This document shows positions 25,093 to 35,588 of a stretch of DNA of 64,000 nt, piece after piece (position 1 is the first letter of the stretch; each line of letters starts with the position of its first letter). The position numbers were made by a program, and so were the translations under genes. The DNA comes from Valencia hispanica (taxonomy: Eukaryota; Chordata; Actinopteri; Cyprinodontiformes; Valenciidae). The notes beneath the pieces were generated by a model. The model did no database searches and had not been told where the DNA came from. It saw only the letters and a program-made list of their open reading frames with translations. The stretch covers positions 7,375,001 to 7,439,000 of the forward strand of contig OY747707.1 of NCBI GenBank assembly GCA_963556495.2, written 5' to 3'.

Positions 25093-25976
25093 AGTTTTAT
25101 TAATTATATAATGGTGTTGTACAACGAAAATCAATGTTAAATCAACAGGTTTATTAACAATAGGAAGAAATCATTTTGAAACAAATTCTGGGATAGTTGT
25201 GATCAGAAAAAAGATGCGTGTCAGTTAAAGATCACGTTACCTTTGAACTTTGCCGGTAGGCTATTTTTAGCCTATAGCTAATGGCAACATTCAAACACTC
25301 GACTTTATTATTATTTCAAGTCTAGAAAGTTAGAGCTGAATGAGTCGTTTTTAAGATGAGAAACGGCCTTTTTGTGTACAGTTTCATATAAATCCCTCTG
25401 TCCTGACAAACTCCCAACGGTCGACCGTTAGTTCATCATCTGTTATTTTACAGTATTATTCACAGTATTTTCTATAACTGCATCCACCTGCATGACACTG
25501 CAGGTCTTGCAGTCTCGTTCAGTCCTGTTCTGTTTTTGTCAAGGCAGCCGCCAAATATTTGAATTGATTTAGCCTAACTAGTTTCTCAGTAAATATATAA
25601 GAAGTGTTGCTTTAGTTAGCAGATGAGAGTTAACGTTTGCGAAAATTTGGTGTGTGTGTGAGTGAGCGCGCCCGGGTGTGTGCGGGCGGGAACTGTGATG
25701 TTTTGAATGATGGATTCACTTGTTTTCGTTGACGACGCCTCAGTTCCTGTAGCTTACATCTGTGTTAAGTGAAAATAAATGTTTACTGTGCAGATTATTA
25801 AATGGGTGGCGTTTTTCTTGTTGTTGATTGATCCCCACAGAGAGAAAGCAGATTTTTCGGTGTGATAGGCTTATTATACAATTCTATGGAGTATTCTCTA
25901 TTATACTAATTCTATATTAGAACCTCAAGTTCGGTCATAGATCTGCACAATTTTATATTTTAATCGCTTCCCCCAC

Positions 25977-26721
25977 TAGTGATGTGTCGGTCGCCGGCTC
26001 TGTGAAGTCAACGAAGGGAGCCGGCTCGTCATTGGGAGCCGTTTTTATTTTTTTTTTATTTTTTCCCGCTTGTGGGTGAAAGCCCCCAGGGGATTGGTCA
26101 AGATGTGGAACAGCAACTGCATGTCCGTTCCACACACAGAGCAGTAGGGCCGGGGAACAGGGAGGGTCAGACACACAGCAGTGATCACATGCACACGGAG
26201 GGAGACAAGCAGGGAAAGAAGACGAAAAAGCGAGCAGCAGATAATAACAGAAAGAAGAGACAAGTTGAGCCCTTCAAAGCTGAGGCACTTGTTTTTTTCT
26301 CAATGCTAATCTTCACTAAATATTTTGTGTCTTTCTGCGAGTTTGTTCAGGTTGCTTCAATGTAAATAATCCATCTTATTGTACATGTGCAACCAGTGAA
26401 TATTCTGTTTTGTTTGTTGTTTTTTTAAAAAACACTGGTGAGTCCTGAAAGGGTCTGTTTTTTTTCTAGCCTTCTTTATAATTTATTTTTGTAGCACTCA
26501 AGTTCAAATTTAAAGTTTTCAGTAAATAAATACATATAAATGATAAATATTTGATATAGTGCATGTTTTTTACATTACTTATTCATTTTACACATAATTT
26601 TGCATTATTTTTGGAGATAAATATACTTTAAGCAACAGAAAATCCGAGGAGCCACTTGGGAGCCGAAAGAGCCGAGCCAAAAGAAGTGGCTCTCCAAAAA
26701 GAGCCGGAATTCCCATCACTA
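25977..26721 (+). mobile_element. hAT-type MITE, copy A (longer copy of an inverted pair)
   Basis: The left end reads TAGTGATGTGTCGG and the right end, reversed, TAGTGATGGGAATTCCGG. GAGCCG/CGGCTC-rich segments lie next to both ends. The core (GGGGAACAGGGAGGGTCAGA, CAATGCTAATCTTCACTAAA, GGTTGCTTCAATGTAAATA) is repeated in reverse in copy B. No transposase is encoded. Confidence 0.75.
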
Positions 26722-26722
26722 C

Positions 26723-27103
26723 TAGTGATGGGAAATCAAAAATAGATTATAAAAAGGCTATATTAAAAAGAAATCAGACCCATCCAGGACTCACCAGTAT
26801 TTAAAAAAACTAAACTATATTCACTGGTTTCACATGTGCAAGACGATGGACTATTTACATTGAAGCAACCTGAACAAACTCACAGAATGACATAACAAAA
26901 TCTTTAGTGAAGATTAGCATTGAGAAAAACCAAGTCCTCTTTCTCTCTCTTGTCTCCCTCCGTGTGCACGTGCTCACCGCTGTGTGTCTGACCCTCCCTG
27001 TTCCCCGCCCTACTGTTCTCTGTGTGGACACGCAGTTGCTGTTACACATCTTGACCAATCACCCGTGGCTTTCACCAAAACAAGGACGGCCGACACATCA
27101 CTA
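26723..27103 (-). mobile_element. hAT-type MITE, copy B (shorter, inverted)
   Basis: This is the reverse complement of the core of copy A, starting one base after copy A ends, with TAGTGATGGG at the junction and CACATCACTA at the far end. It lacks the GAGCCG-rich end segments and is 381 bp against 745 bp. The many small differences from copy A show that it is not a recent local inversion duplicate. Confidence 0.75.
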
Positions 27104-27334
27104 ATAAATACCACGATAACTGCATGTTTGTCGTCACTTTATGTTGTTATCTGTCTAATCTATCAAATACATTTCAGCTGTTTCTTTATTTTTTAAAACC
27201 CCACAACGGCTGTTTTACTGAATATTTAATGAGATATACTAATGCAGGTGGAAGAAAAAGTAGTTCCTACCAACAGGGTATAATTTAGATCCTGATATTA
27301 TAGTTTCTTTCTACTGCAGTCCAGCTCATGAAAA

Positions 27335-27452
27335 ACTACATATTGTCCCCAAATCACTAAAATATCGATTTTCCAACATGAAATCGATTCCTAACCACAA
27401 CTAGCTGGTATCGGAAGTATAGATATTTTAGTATCGATCGGCACATCCCTAG
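27335..27452 (-). repeat. hAT terminus relic
   Basis: Reversed, it reads TAGGGATGTGCCGATCGATA, then CTAAAATATC and repeated TATCG/ATCGAT strings, the style of a hAT end. No partner terminus was found. Confidence 0.4.
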
Positions 27453-28190
27453 CTACACATCCTAATGAAAATCATCCATATATACCGTTATAATAGCGTG
27501 AGGGAAGTTAACAATATGCTGCCGTTGACTGACTGCAGGAGGTTGATAAATTCACACATGCTATTACAACAACGTTTGAGAATGTATCAACTGCATGCGG
27601 TTTGCCAACGGCAGGGGGTTCGTCGAAGGTCCCAGTATGTAAACACCACTCGTTCTTTTAGAGTCAGATTGGACTGACAGTATGACTGATAAAATGTTGC
27701 TAAATGAACAACTGAAATAATAATGTCATATCAATATCAGACAGTGTGAAAATCTGATAGTATCACTCCCATGTACTAGACTAGAGTATTTACTCTAGTC
27801 TATTAATTATGCAGGCTAGTTTTCATGTAGTTTGTAACAGTGAATTTCTTTATCAAAACTGATTAGTTTAGAATCATCTGTATAACTTCATCTGTTCAGA
27901 AGAAACATTTAGCCTAATAGAACTAAATGTGATTTGTTGGGTATCATATTTGAAACCTGACTGACTATGTTCTCAACATTCACATAGCCATACATACAAT
28001 GTTTTATGTGTATTGGATTTCAATTAATATTTGCTGGCTAAAACTACACTTGTTTTCAGGTGATCTATCCATTGCAAAGTTGGAAGCCACATAACACCCC
28101 AGGAGCCGACTTCTTTATACCTCAGTGCAGGAATATGAAGATTTTTTTTTTTTTGCATTAGTGTTTCTTTCTTTTTTTATAACGGAGTCC

Positions 28191-28395
28191 AGAGCGCTCC
28201 CGTTTCCTGGTTCAGAGCGCTCCCGTTTCCTGGTTCAGAGCGCTCCCGTTTCCTGGTTCAGAGCGCTCCCGTTTCCTGGTCCAGAGCGCTCCCGTTTCCT
28301 GGTCCAGAGCGCTCCCGTTTCCTGGTTCAGAGCGCTCCCGTTTCATGGTCCAGAGGGCTCCTGTTTCCTGGTCCATAGCGTTCCTGTTTCCTGCT
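28191..28395. repeat. 23-bp minisatellite, about 9 units
   Basis: The unit is CAGAGCGCTCCCGTTTCCTGG plus TT or TC. Starts at 28191, 28214 and 28237 fix the period at 23 bp. The first five units differ only by a T/C change at one site; the last three carry more changes, so decay is polar. It contains AGCGCT palindromes. Repeat-driven open frames on both strands are artefacts. Confidence 0.93.
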
Positions 28396-28615
28396 AACAT
28401 TCACACACTTACAGACTTGATGATGATGATGATGATGAATGATATTTGTAAACACTGAATATGTTTTCTAAGAAAATAAACCATTAATTAGCAAATGGCA
28501 TTGTGTTTTTGTTGTAAGACCATTAACAAATAATGTTCTGCCTTTTACCCAGCAGTTGCCTGAAGTAGTTGACTGAAATTACATAACAAAAATGTTTCTA
28601 TTTCACTATGGATAC

Positions 28616-28875
28616 ACCATTTAATAACAGAAAAATACATGTTTTTCCACTATAAAACATCATTAAAATAGCAGCAAATATCTTGCTATTTCACAAGACA
28701 TATACTATTAAATAACTGAGCATTTCCTGTTATTTTGTCTGTAATATACCATTTAATAACAGAAAATGACTTGTTTTTCCACTATTAAACTCCATTAAAA
28801 TAACAGAAAATATCTTGCCATTTAACAAGACATATACTATTAAATAACTGAACATTTCCTGTTATTTTGCATGTA
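28616..28875. repeat. Subterminal tandem duplication of the CACTA-like element, 132-bp period
   Basis: ACCATTTAATAACAGAAAA starts at 28616 and again at 28748. Both units share TTTTTCCACTAT, ATATCTTGC, CAAGACATATACTATTAAAT and CATTTCCTGTTATTTTG. Repeated subterminal blocks are usual transposase-binding regions in CACTA elements; binding here is inferred. Confidence 0.8.
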
Positions 28876-29012
28876 GTTTATTGTTAATTAATGGTATTTT
28901 ATGGGCAGTTAATTGACAGAAAAATTACATTTTTTAATTAACAGTCAAAGTCCTGTGTAATGAGCTGCCAGGACTTTTACCATTTTTTACGGATTTTTTT
29001 TTTTACAGTGCT

Positions 29013-29285
29013 GGTTGGTAAGCAAACAGATCTTATATTAGATTCTGGCAAGAACAGGGAGCCAATGAAGGGACTGCAGAACTGGTGTGATCATATTTCC
29101 TGGTTTTGGTGAATAGTCTTTCAGCAATGTTCTGAGTAGACTGAATTTTCTGTAGATTTTTCTTTGAAATTCCTGTAAGGAGTGCGTTGCAGTAATCCAG
29201 TCTGCAAGAGATAAAGCCATGGACAAGTTTTTCAGCATCAGACTGAGTGATGAGCAGAGACAGAATGATGTCTTGCAAATTACAG
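29013..29285 (-). pseudogene. L2-like reverse transcriptase fragment (right of the CACTA insertion)
   Basis: The minus-strand frame reads DAEKLVHGFISCRLDYCNAL, then LTGISKKNLQKIQ and ERLFTKTRKYDH. This is the conserved post-catalytic region of L2-type LINE reverse transcriptases (RLDYCNxLLxGxP...). It continues as the 3' tail at 24480-24884, beyond the CACTA element. The right edge adjoins a hAT copy near 29286. Confidence 0.75.
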
Positions 29286-29456
29286 TCTCCAGAGTAGCAA
29301 CATAGTGCGGATTCAGCCTTCATTACGCAGGAGCCTAGTTCAGCTCCATGTGGAGCGTTCAGGGCACAGTAGGTGAAATGTTCATAGTCAATACATGTAA
29401 TCTGCTCGATGTGTGACGGCACAATGTGGATTCTCTGTTCAGTTTGTTCAGATTAA

Positions 29457-30061
29457 GGGTGTATTCAGACCAGAAAAGTCCTTTGGCCTGCTTGTTTGGT
29501 CCAGAACAAAAGCGGACATAATTTTTTTCGTTTGGTGCGGTTCGCATTCACACTGTACTTTTTGCAAGGGAACTATATTTTGTAAACAAATCCATGTGTG
29601 TGACGATCAGTGCTGCCAATGGACAGCAACGACTAGGGCGGCACACAGAGCGCAGACCCGGAAATGGAGGAAAACATGGAAGGCCTACACTGCTCTGCAT
29701 ATTTCTGCTGTTATTGGAGCTGCAAAATCATATTTTGTGTCAAGAGCAGCTCATTCAACGCAGGTTTCACGACGCTCTGTTTCAAATTTTGGAACACCGT
29801 TGGCGAATGCGTGCAGTAACCCGAAGGAGACGATGTCCTCTGCTGGCAGCAGCCTGGCTAAACAGAAGACGGAGGATCAAGTATGAACTTGCTACGGTGG
29901 CTTGTTAAGTCCAAAAATGCACATGTATCCTGGAGTTGGTTGGCATCAACAGTGGTTTGTTTTTCACACCTGAAGCGAGTGCATAAAAGGTCCGGACCAG
30001 CGTTCGAAACGAACCCTGGTTTGTTTAAAGTGCACCAAACAGTGCACGTCTGAATACAACC
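29457..30061 (+). mobile_element. PIF/Harbinger-type MITE, 605 bp, nested in the hAT copy
   Basis: Ends are GGGTGTATTCAGAC and, reversed, GGTTGTATTCAGAC. TAA flanks both sides (29454-29456 and 30062-30064), the TWA target duplication typical of Harbinger. Removing it rejoins the hAT sequence (GTTCAGATTAA to ATATTAATCGAATTG). Confidence 0.8.
29594..29908 (+). pseudogene. Possible N-terminal fragment of a Harbinger transposase
   Basis: An open frame within the MITE reads RRFHDALFQILEHRWRMRAV, then TRRRRCPLLAAAWLNRRRR. This arginine-rich pattern resembles the start of fish Harbinger nucleases, from memory of the family. No catalytic residues are included. It is likely a remnant of the autonomous parent. 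Confidence 0.35.
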
Positions 30062-30190
30062 TAAATATTAATCGAATTGAATATGTCATTATCATTTCAA
30101 AAATTGATGGGTAAAAATAGATTATGACCAGATTTGTTTGACCCTGTCAGTCAAAATGACAGACAACAAACAAATTCTAGCGCGACCTCT

Positions 30191-31089
30191 GATTGTAGCA
30201 GAGGTTGAAGCCCAACAGAGAGAAAAGAAGGTTAAAAATCGAACCAGCTTTCCACTTGATCATGAGAACCAGCAAATAAAATGTCCAACGTTTACTGAAG
30301 TGGGAACATGAAGCCTTGGTAAACTGTGTTAGATCTCCAACTGAGGGATTGCTGCAGAAACGTGTTTTGGATGCCTTTCCATCTAGCAATCAGGGATAGA
30401 AGCTGACAGACTGCAGACAGAGCAAAAACAGTGAAGCAGAAGGGGTTGCACCAAAAGATGTGGGATAAAATCTATTCAATTCATCAGGGTGGTAACAAAC
30501 ATCCAAACTCCATTATCTTTTTGTTCATTTAAGAGTTAAAACAGAACTGCCACTCTAAACCAGAGGACTATCGAGGTAAAAAGACCCAGAAAAGATGAGG
30601 ATAATACGTTTCCGGGAAGCTTTTATTGCGATTTACAACTATTGAGATGTTGAGGACCAGGGATTTTGAGCTATGGAGCAGCCTTTAGATACAATTGGTC
30701 ATGGCTTGAAGATGCCAACAAAAACGCATCATCTGCAAATATCAAAGATGAGGACTTGAGGCTCCCAAGGCAGATACCACCTTCTGCATGATTATGCCGT
30801 TTGATCTTTTATACTTGTTATTTTTTTATTAGTTCAGCCCAGGTGACAATGAGGCATGTAAAACATCCTGTTAGTTCATGTCCAACAGCAAGCACAACAT
30901 CTGAATGTGTTTCTGATGATTATTGATATGATTCTCTTCCTGAAACACCTCCAACTTTCCAACCGATTGTCAGCTTTTGCGACTGGGGGTTAAAAGGCTG
31001 CCGTTATTCTGTCCTATATCCTTTCTTTTGTATTTTCTTCCCTGCTCCTCATGTAGATTATCAAACATTAAATTGTTATCGTGTTAAAA
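30191..31089. other. Gene-free sequence
   Basis: No gene or recognised repeat was found. The minus-strand ORF at 30177-30389 has no family resemblance. Confidence 0.55.
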
Positions 31090-31986
31090 CAGGGTATATG
31101 CAGGGATCTCAAAACCAATTTTAATACCTTTTAAAAGATTTTTTAAATAATAAAATTACGACTTTATTGCAATGCACTGATTATTTATCAAATTATTAAT
31201 ATTAAACTATTTAGTTATGAAATTATTTTTGCAATGGTCGAATGAGGAAACATAGCCTGGAAAGATCCATTTATTCAATCGTTAGAGTTCAGCAAGTGGT
31301 GGTTAACCGCTGTGCGTAAATACTGAATCACCTTAGTGTGCTGTGTTGCTATGCCCACTAGCGCTGCTTAAAGGTCAGATGAGGGGCCGAAGTCATTGGG
31401 GCGTGAGAGAGTGATGTACTCACAGGTATTGCTGGTGCCCCAGCTGGTCCCGCTGTCACAGTAGCAGCATTAGAACAAAAACTGACGATTAATCCCTGCG
31501 GATGTTCATAGCGGCTAATGGCAGCGGTTTTGTGGCTATCTTTATTCATGTGTGATTTGATTGTGTTGATGCCCATTGAGGCAACATTAATCTTCTTTTT
31601 TACAGAATGCACACTGCCTACCTGTTGTTAATGGCAACTGTTTTAAATCCTCAAACTCTAGCCAAGAATCAGCAAATTTTAACCTCCCCATTTCCAGTAG
31701 TTCTGCATCGCTTCGCATCGCAGCACTTCACTATCAATTAGCAGGATAGAAGCGATAGTAGTAAAGTCACCCAAACAACTAGCATAAAAGAACGAAAAAT
31801 TATTTAATTTGATTAGTTTAACGTGTCTATTTTTGATAGACAGACTTATTTTAGAAACATGTCAATACTAGCCAAATGTAAGACTTAAAAACATGATTTA
31901 GGACATTAATACTTTTCAAGGGTCTTAATTTTTCAAAAAGCAATGTATGAACTTTTAATACTTTTCAAGACCCCGTGGAAACCCTG
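31090..31986 (-). mobile_element. Degenerate hAT element, about 0.9 kb
   Basis: The left end reads CAGGGTATATGCAGGGATCT and the right end, reversed, CAGGGTTTCCACGGGGTCTT. Both are followed by a TTTTAATACC/AAAAGTATTAAAAG-type block, so the TIRs are long and imperfect. A clear 8-bp duplication is not visible. It adjoins a Tc1 relic on the right. Confidence 0.7.
31358..31630 (-). pseudogene. hAT transposase zinc-finger exon, frameshifted
   Basis: The minus strand encodes CAFCKK, then after a one-base slip in an A-run INVASMGINTIKSHMNKDSH and KTAA. This is the BED-type finger typical of one hAT subgroup (CxxC...H...H). It continues with ISRYEHPQG and an alanine/proline-rich linker. The rest of the transposase is missing. 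Confidence 0.6.
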
Positions 31987-31989
31987 TAA

Positions 31990-32400
31990 AATATTCTCCA
32001 ACCTGAGCTATTGAGCTTTGCAGCTCCTCCAGAGGTACCACGGACCTATTTGCTGCTTCTCAGATGAAAACTCCCCTTACCCATCCTGTACGTTTCGGTG
32101 GAAGGTTTTGTCTTGGCACGTTTGCAGTTTTACCGTACAGATTCCGATATGAGATGACAGTTTGAACAGTGCTTTTTCAGAGCTGGGGATATTGGGTTTT
32201 TTTCACCCTAACCCTGCTTTAAGCTTCTCTACAAATTAATTCCCGACCTATCTGCTGTGTTTCATGGTCTTCATTATGCTGTTTGCTCTCTGATATTCTT
32301 GTCCCAGAGGTAAAAAAAAAACAACAACTTTGAACCATTAACAATTTTCCTCATGCAATGCTGTCGGCATGATTGCATCAAATTATTCTTCCTTACACAG
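31990..32400 (-). pseudogene. Tc1-like transposon relic, N-terminal transposase region
   Basis: On the minus strand the order matches the start of the intact Tc1 gene at 8462-9481: ATG near 32275, then degraded HTH sequence, a GRPPK-like basic linker around 32100, and text equivalent to ELQ-Y-AQVGE near 32010. Many stops are present. The C-terminal half is absent. Confidence 0.55.
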
Positions 32401-33540
32401 ACCAGGCAGAACCAGAACATCTTCAGTGCCTCTCAATTTTTCTGCTCTCAAATTCTTTATGTAAATACTGGAACTAGTGCAATAGGAATATTTATCTCAC
32501 AGTAAGAGCTTTATACTGAATAATTACTGTCTGTCTAATTGCACCAATCAGGCTGAGCATTAAAAACACCTGCAGCACATTATTTAGGCACCCCTTATGG
32601 TGCCAGGCAGCTCAGAGATGAGCTCCGAGGGCAAAGAAGACTGAAAAAAACCTGCAGAACAGGAGTTCCACCTGGAACGTTTTGGCAGAACACCAGTTCT
32701 TATCGTCTAGAATGTGATAGCTTGATTAAATCTGGACACAAGCTGTGATTTTAATTAATCTGGCATGATGAGTTAACTAACGCTTTTCATGTTGGAATGT
32801 GCCGTGTCCTTGCCAGGACCTGAAATTTCCTTCACCCCAACTGATTAGGTCAGTTATCAGGCTACCATGTGTGAATTAAATCGAATGTGGTTGATTTAGT
32901 GAGTTCTGTGCATGATAACAGCTGATTTATCAAAAAGTGACACATATTTTCATACTTCCCCCGTGTAGAGGAGCAGAATGCTAACTCTCCTGCAGATCTG
33001 AAACCTGAAAGTGTCTGAATTTCTGAAGACACCCCGTGTGAGATGAGATTCATTCACCGCCAAACACATGTGATCTGCTTCAGCCAACAGATCAAACAAC
33101 AGATCTTCTGATCCTTGTTTCCTCTTTGATGTGAAATCATGAATTAAATGTTGACAGCGCAGTGTTGTCTTTAATCAGGTATTCCATCTGTTTTTTGATT
33201 GGTCCTGTATAAGCTTTGCTTTGATTTGGAAAATTTAGCTCGCGGGCAAAGAAGATTCAGTTTGGAGCACAAAGAATTTGGTGATTCTTCTGTCGGAAGC
33301 CAAAACCATGAAAACACATGTTCTGCCAGTGGATTCTCAGATACCACTACAGGTATTTACTGCCATTTTAGCACCAGCTTTGCTCTATTTTTCTTCCATG
33401 TTATGGATTTTTGCTGGAAAAAAAATGGAGCAAAAACATTGCAGCAAAACCACGACCTTAAACCAGATATTTAAATAAATACACTGTTTGAAAAGACAAC
33501 ATTCTGTTCTTTATGACATTAGATGGTAAAAATACAAATT
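32401..33540. other. Gene-free sequence
   Basis: No domain-bearing ORF or clear repeat was found. The overlapping frames at 33199-33478 lack family resemblance. Confidence 0.5.
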
Positions 33541-33667
33541 TTAACACCCATCCACTCAGTATTTACACATCTCTCCTAAACATAACTATCAGCTGAGCTT
33601 TTTTCTGTGACCGGTGACCTTATTGTTCTTCACCCACTTTGTAACCACTTTGGCTGTGTGCTAAGGG

Positions 33668-33870
33668 AAGTGTTTTTCAACTCTGCTACTCAAGGCACAC
33701 TGTCATGCATGTTTTAGATGTTCCCCTGCTTCAGCACACCTGATTTCAATTAATGCCTGACTGACAGGCTTTTGCTGAACTGAAATCATCGGAAACAGGC
33801 ATGTTAAAGCTGGGAAACATCAAAAACATGCAGGACAGTGTTTCTTAAGGGCCAGGGTTGGGAAACATTG
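33668..33870. mobile_element. Foldback hAT-type MITE, 203 bp
   Basis: The two halves are inverted copies for about 60 bp. The left begins AAGTGTTTTTCAACTCTG and the right, reversed, CAATGTTTCCCAACCCTGG; both then share CTGTCNTGCATGTTTT. It is flanked by GCTAAGGG (33660-33667) and GCTTAGGG (33871-33878), an 8-bp duplication with one mismatch, as expected for hAT. Confidence 0.8.
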
Positions 33871-33992
33871 GCTTAGGGTCATTGTCCATTTGGAAGACCC
33901 ATTTGTGGCCAAGCTTTGACTACCTGGATGATGTCTTCAGATGTTGCTTCAACATTTCCCCATAATATTCCTTTCTCATGATGGCAACCAGA

Positions 33993-34278
33993 ATCAGAAT
34001 CAGAATCAGAATCAGCTTTAATGGCCAAGTGTGACACATACAAGGAATTTGACTCCGGCAACTTTTCTCTCCAATACAGAACTTAAATAAGTGAAATAAA
34101 GAAATAAATACAAATAAATAATAAAGGATAATATATACACCAAACCGGGGTTATTTTACAGTGAGTATGTACAGCAGCGCAGAGTTATAGTTTATTGTTA
34201 TGTGAATGGACTCACACTCTGTGACTACACAGAGTTCATCAGAGCGACAGCCTGGGGGAAAAAACTGTTCAACTAACC
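33993..34278. repeat. LINE-derived fragment with (AGAATC)n end
   Basis: It begins with four AGAATC units and CAGCTTTAATGGCCAAGTG, then ACATACAAGGAATTTGACTC, a string common in fish non-LTR element tails. Tc1 sequence resumes at about 34279. The family is not certain. Confidence 0.5.
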
Positions 34279-34600
34279 ATCTTGTGTAGTGCATCAGTCC
34301 CAGCAGCAAAACACCCACACAGCATGATGCTGCCACCCATGTCCTTCACAGTTGGGTTGGTGTTCTCAGACTTGATTGCCCCCTTTTTTGCCTCCTATGT
34401 AATCATGGTCATTATGAATTATTATCAATGCTTTTGTGTCTGAGCGGATTTGAACCATATGATGGCAGGACATTCCCATGTTGCACATCCATGGACTTGT
34501 TGAACAGATGAACATTTTAAATTTAGGCAACTGCAAATTGTACCCAAGGATGAACCTGACATTTGGAGGTTCAAAAATCTTCATTTAACTCAAACGTGAT

Positions 34601-35588
34601 TAATTAGCCTTGCAGGCGCTTACAAAAGGATTACAACGTTGTCTTAGGTTTCACAAGTAGTTTAAAATCTTGGTGTCTTCAGTCTAAATTGTAAGAAAAT
34701 ATTTTAAACATTTTCTCTCTCATTATATTGGCCTTTAGGAAGAAAAAACATTTTGTTTTAATTATCCCAACTGACCTAAATTAGGAAGAGTTTAGTCTGA
34801 TTTAATGTCAGGCAGTTAGAAAAAATTTGAGATTATAATATGGTCATATTCAATAAATTTAAATATGCACTCTAATGAAGCTTGTAGGTCTGAAGTACTT
34901 TTTGAAAATAACCTTTGCGCAGGTTTTAAATAGTTTTTATTAAGTCCATTTTTCTGTCTTAATTTTTTTTTAGTTATTCTAATGTAACATTCTAATCCTA
35001 AATGTTGTGTTTTCATTATCTGTAAACAGAAAATCATCACCATTAACAGAAATGACGACTCTATATAGATCAATTACACACACACACTGATTTAAAGTGT
35101 TTCACATAGTGAATTGAGTTACTGAAATAAAAGTAAAATGTATTGATTATGACTGTATTTCTGTTGATTTGCAATTACAGTATTAGGCTAAAAGGTTCCT
35201 GAGCCTTCCTATGATAGGGGGCCCAGGAGCATGGTGACCTACGTTTAGGCTACATTTATGGCTGCTATTTGCAGATCTGTTTTTCTGCTTTGATTTCAAA
35301 TCATTGTAACTAATAGGACTATGCTCCACAGTGGCAAAGTCCAAACCCAGCTTAGTTGGCACCTAGAATTCCTGCACAACCCCCAGTGATCTTTCATTCA
35401 TATTTTAGATGCAATATAAGAAGCACATGTTCACCTCATGGACAGACCTGTTAGACAGGGGGTGGGGGGGTGGGGGTGAGAGTATAATGGCAACATGATC
35501 GATTTTAAACTGAAGGTGTGATCCATTTACTGTATGTTCTGAAAGGCTGTGTCGGTCATGTGATCATAGCCTATGAGGATAAAGACCC
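34601..35588. other. Gene-free; one G-rich tract
   Basis: No gene was found. A G-rich tract at 35458-35479 (runs of 5, 7 and 5 G separated by T) could form a quadruplex. Confidence 0.5.

Larger units (their letters stand above)
24885..29010. mobile_element. CACTA/EnSpm-like element, 4126 bp, non-autonomous
   Basis: The left end reads CACTGTAAGAAAAATCTGTAAA at 24885 (first bases CACTGTAAGAAAAATC). The right end, reversed, reads CACTGTAAAAAAAAAAATCC, then GTAAAAAATGG. CT flanks both sides (24883-24884 and 29011-29012), a possible 2-bp duplication. CACTG termini and tandem subterminal repeats (28616-28875) are typical of CACTA. It interrupts an L2-like LINE whose halves lie at 24480-24884 and 29013-29285, which independently confirms the boundaries. 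No transposase frame was found. The interior carries two hAT MITEs in inverted orientation and a 23-bp minisatellite. Confidence 0.75.
29286..30190 (-). mobile_element. hAT element, CAGRGGTCGCGC family, interrupted copy
   Basis: The end at 30190, reversed, reads CAGAGGTCGCGCTAG, then TGACAGG and ATCTATTTTTACC. This matches the ends of the family copies at 42767 and 49636. Its body (GAGCTGAACT, GGCTGAATCCGC) matches 49840-49900. The distal terminus is lost at the LINE junction. A Harbinger MITE is nested at 29457-30061. Confidence 0.7.
33541..34600 (-). mobile_element. Tc1-like transposon relic with two nested insertions
   Basis: Reading on the minus strand, pieces of a Tc1 transposase region lie in order: CCAAGGATGAACC (about 34545), CACCAACCCAACTGTGAAGG (34347-34366), GGCAGCATCATGCTGTG (34321-34337), and then text near 33980-33880 that includes AATGACCCTAAGC. 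The relic is interrupted by a hAT-type MITE at 33668-33870 and by a LINE-derived fragment at 33993-34278. Removing each insertion brings matching Tc1 text together. Confidence 0.65.

Noticed and set aside
28191..28395. Possible CRISPR-like array
   Set aside because: Units are directly adjacent with no unique spacers, and the context is an animal genome. It is a minisatellite.
28125..28400. ORFs on both strands with repeated RALPFPG / ERSEPGNG text
   Set aside because: They are produced by the 23-bp minisatellite. Simultaneous open frames on both strands and phase rotation by a 23-bp unit argue against coding.
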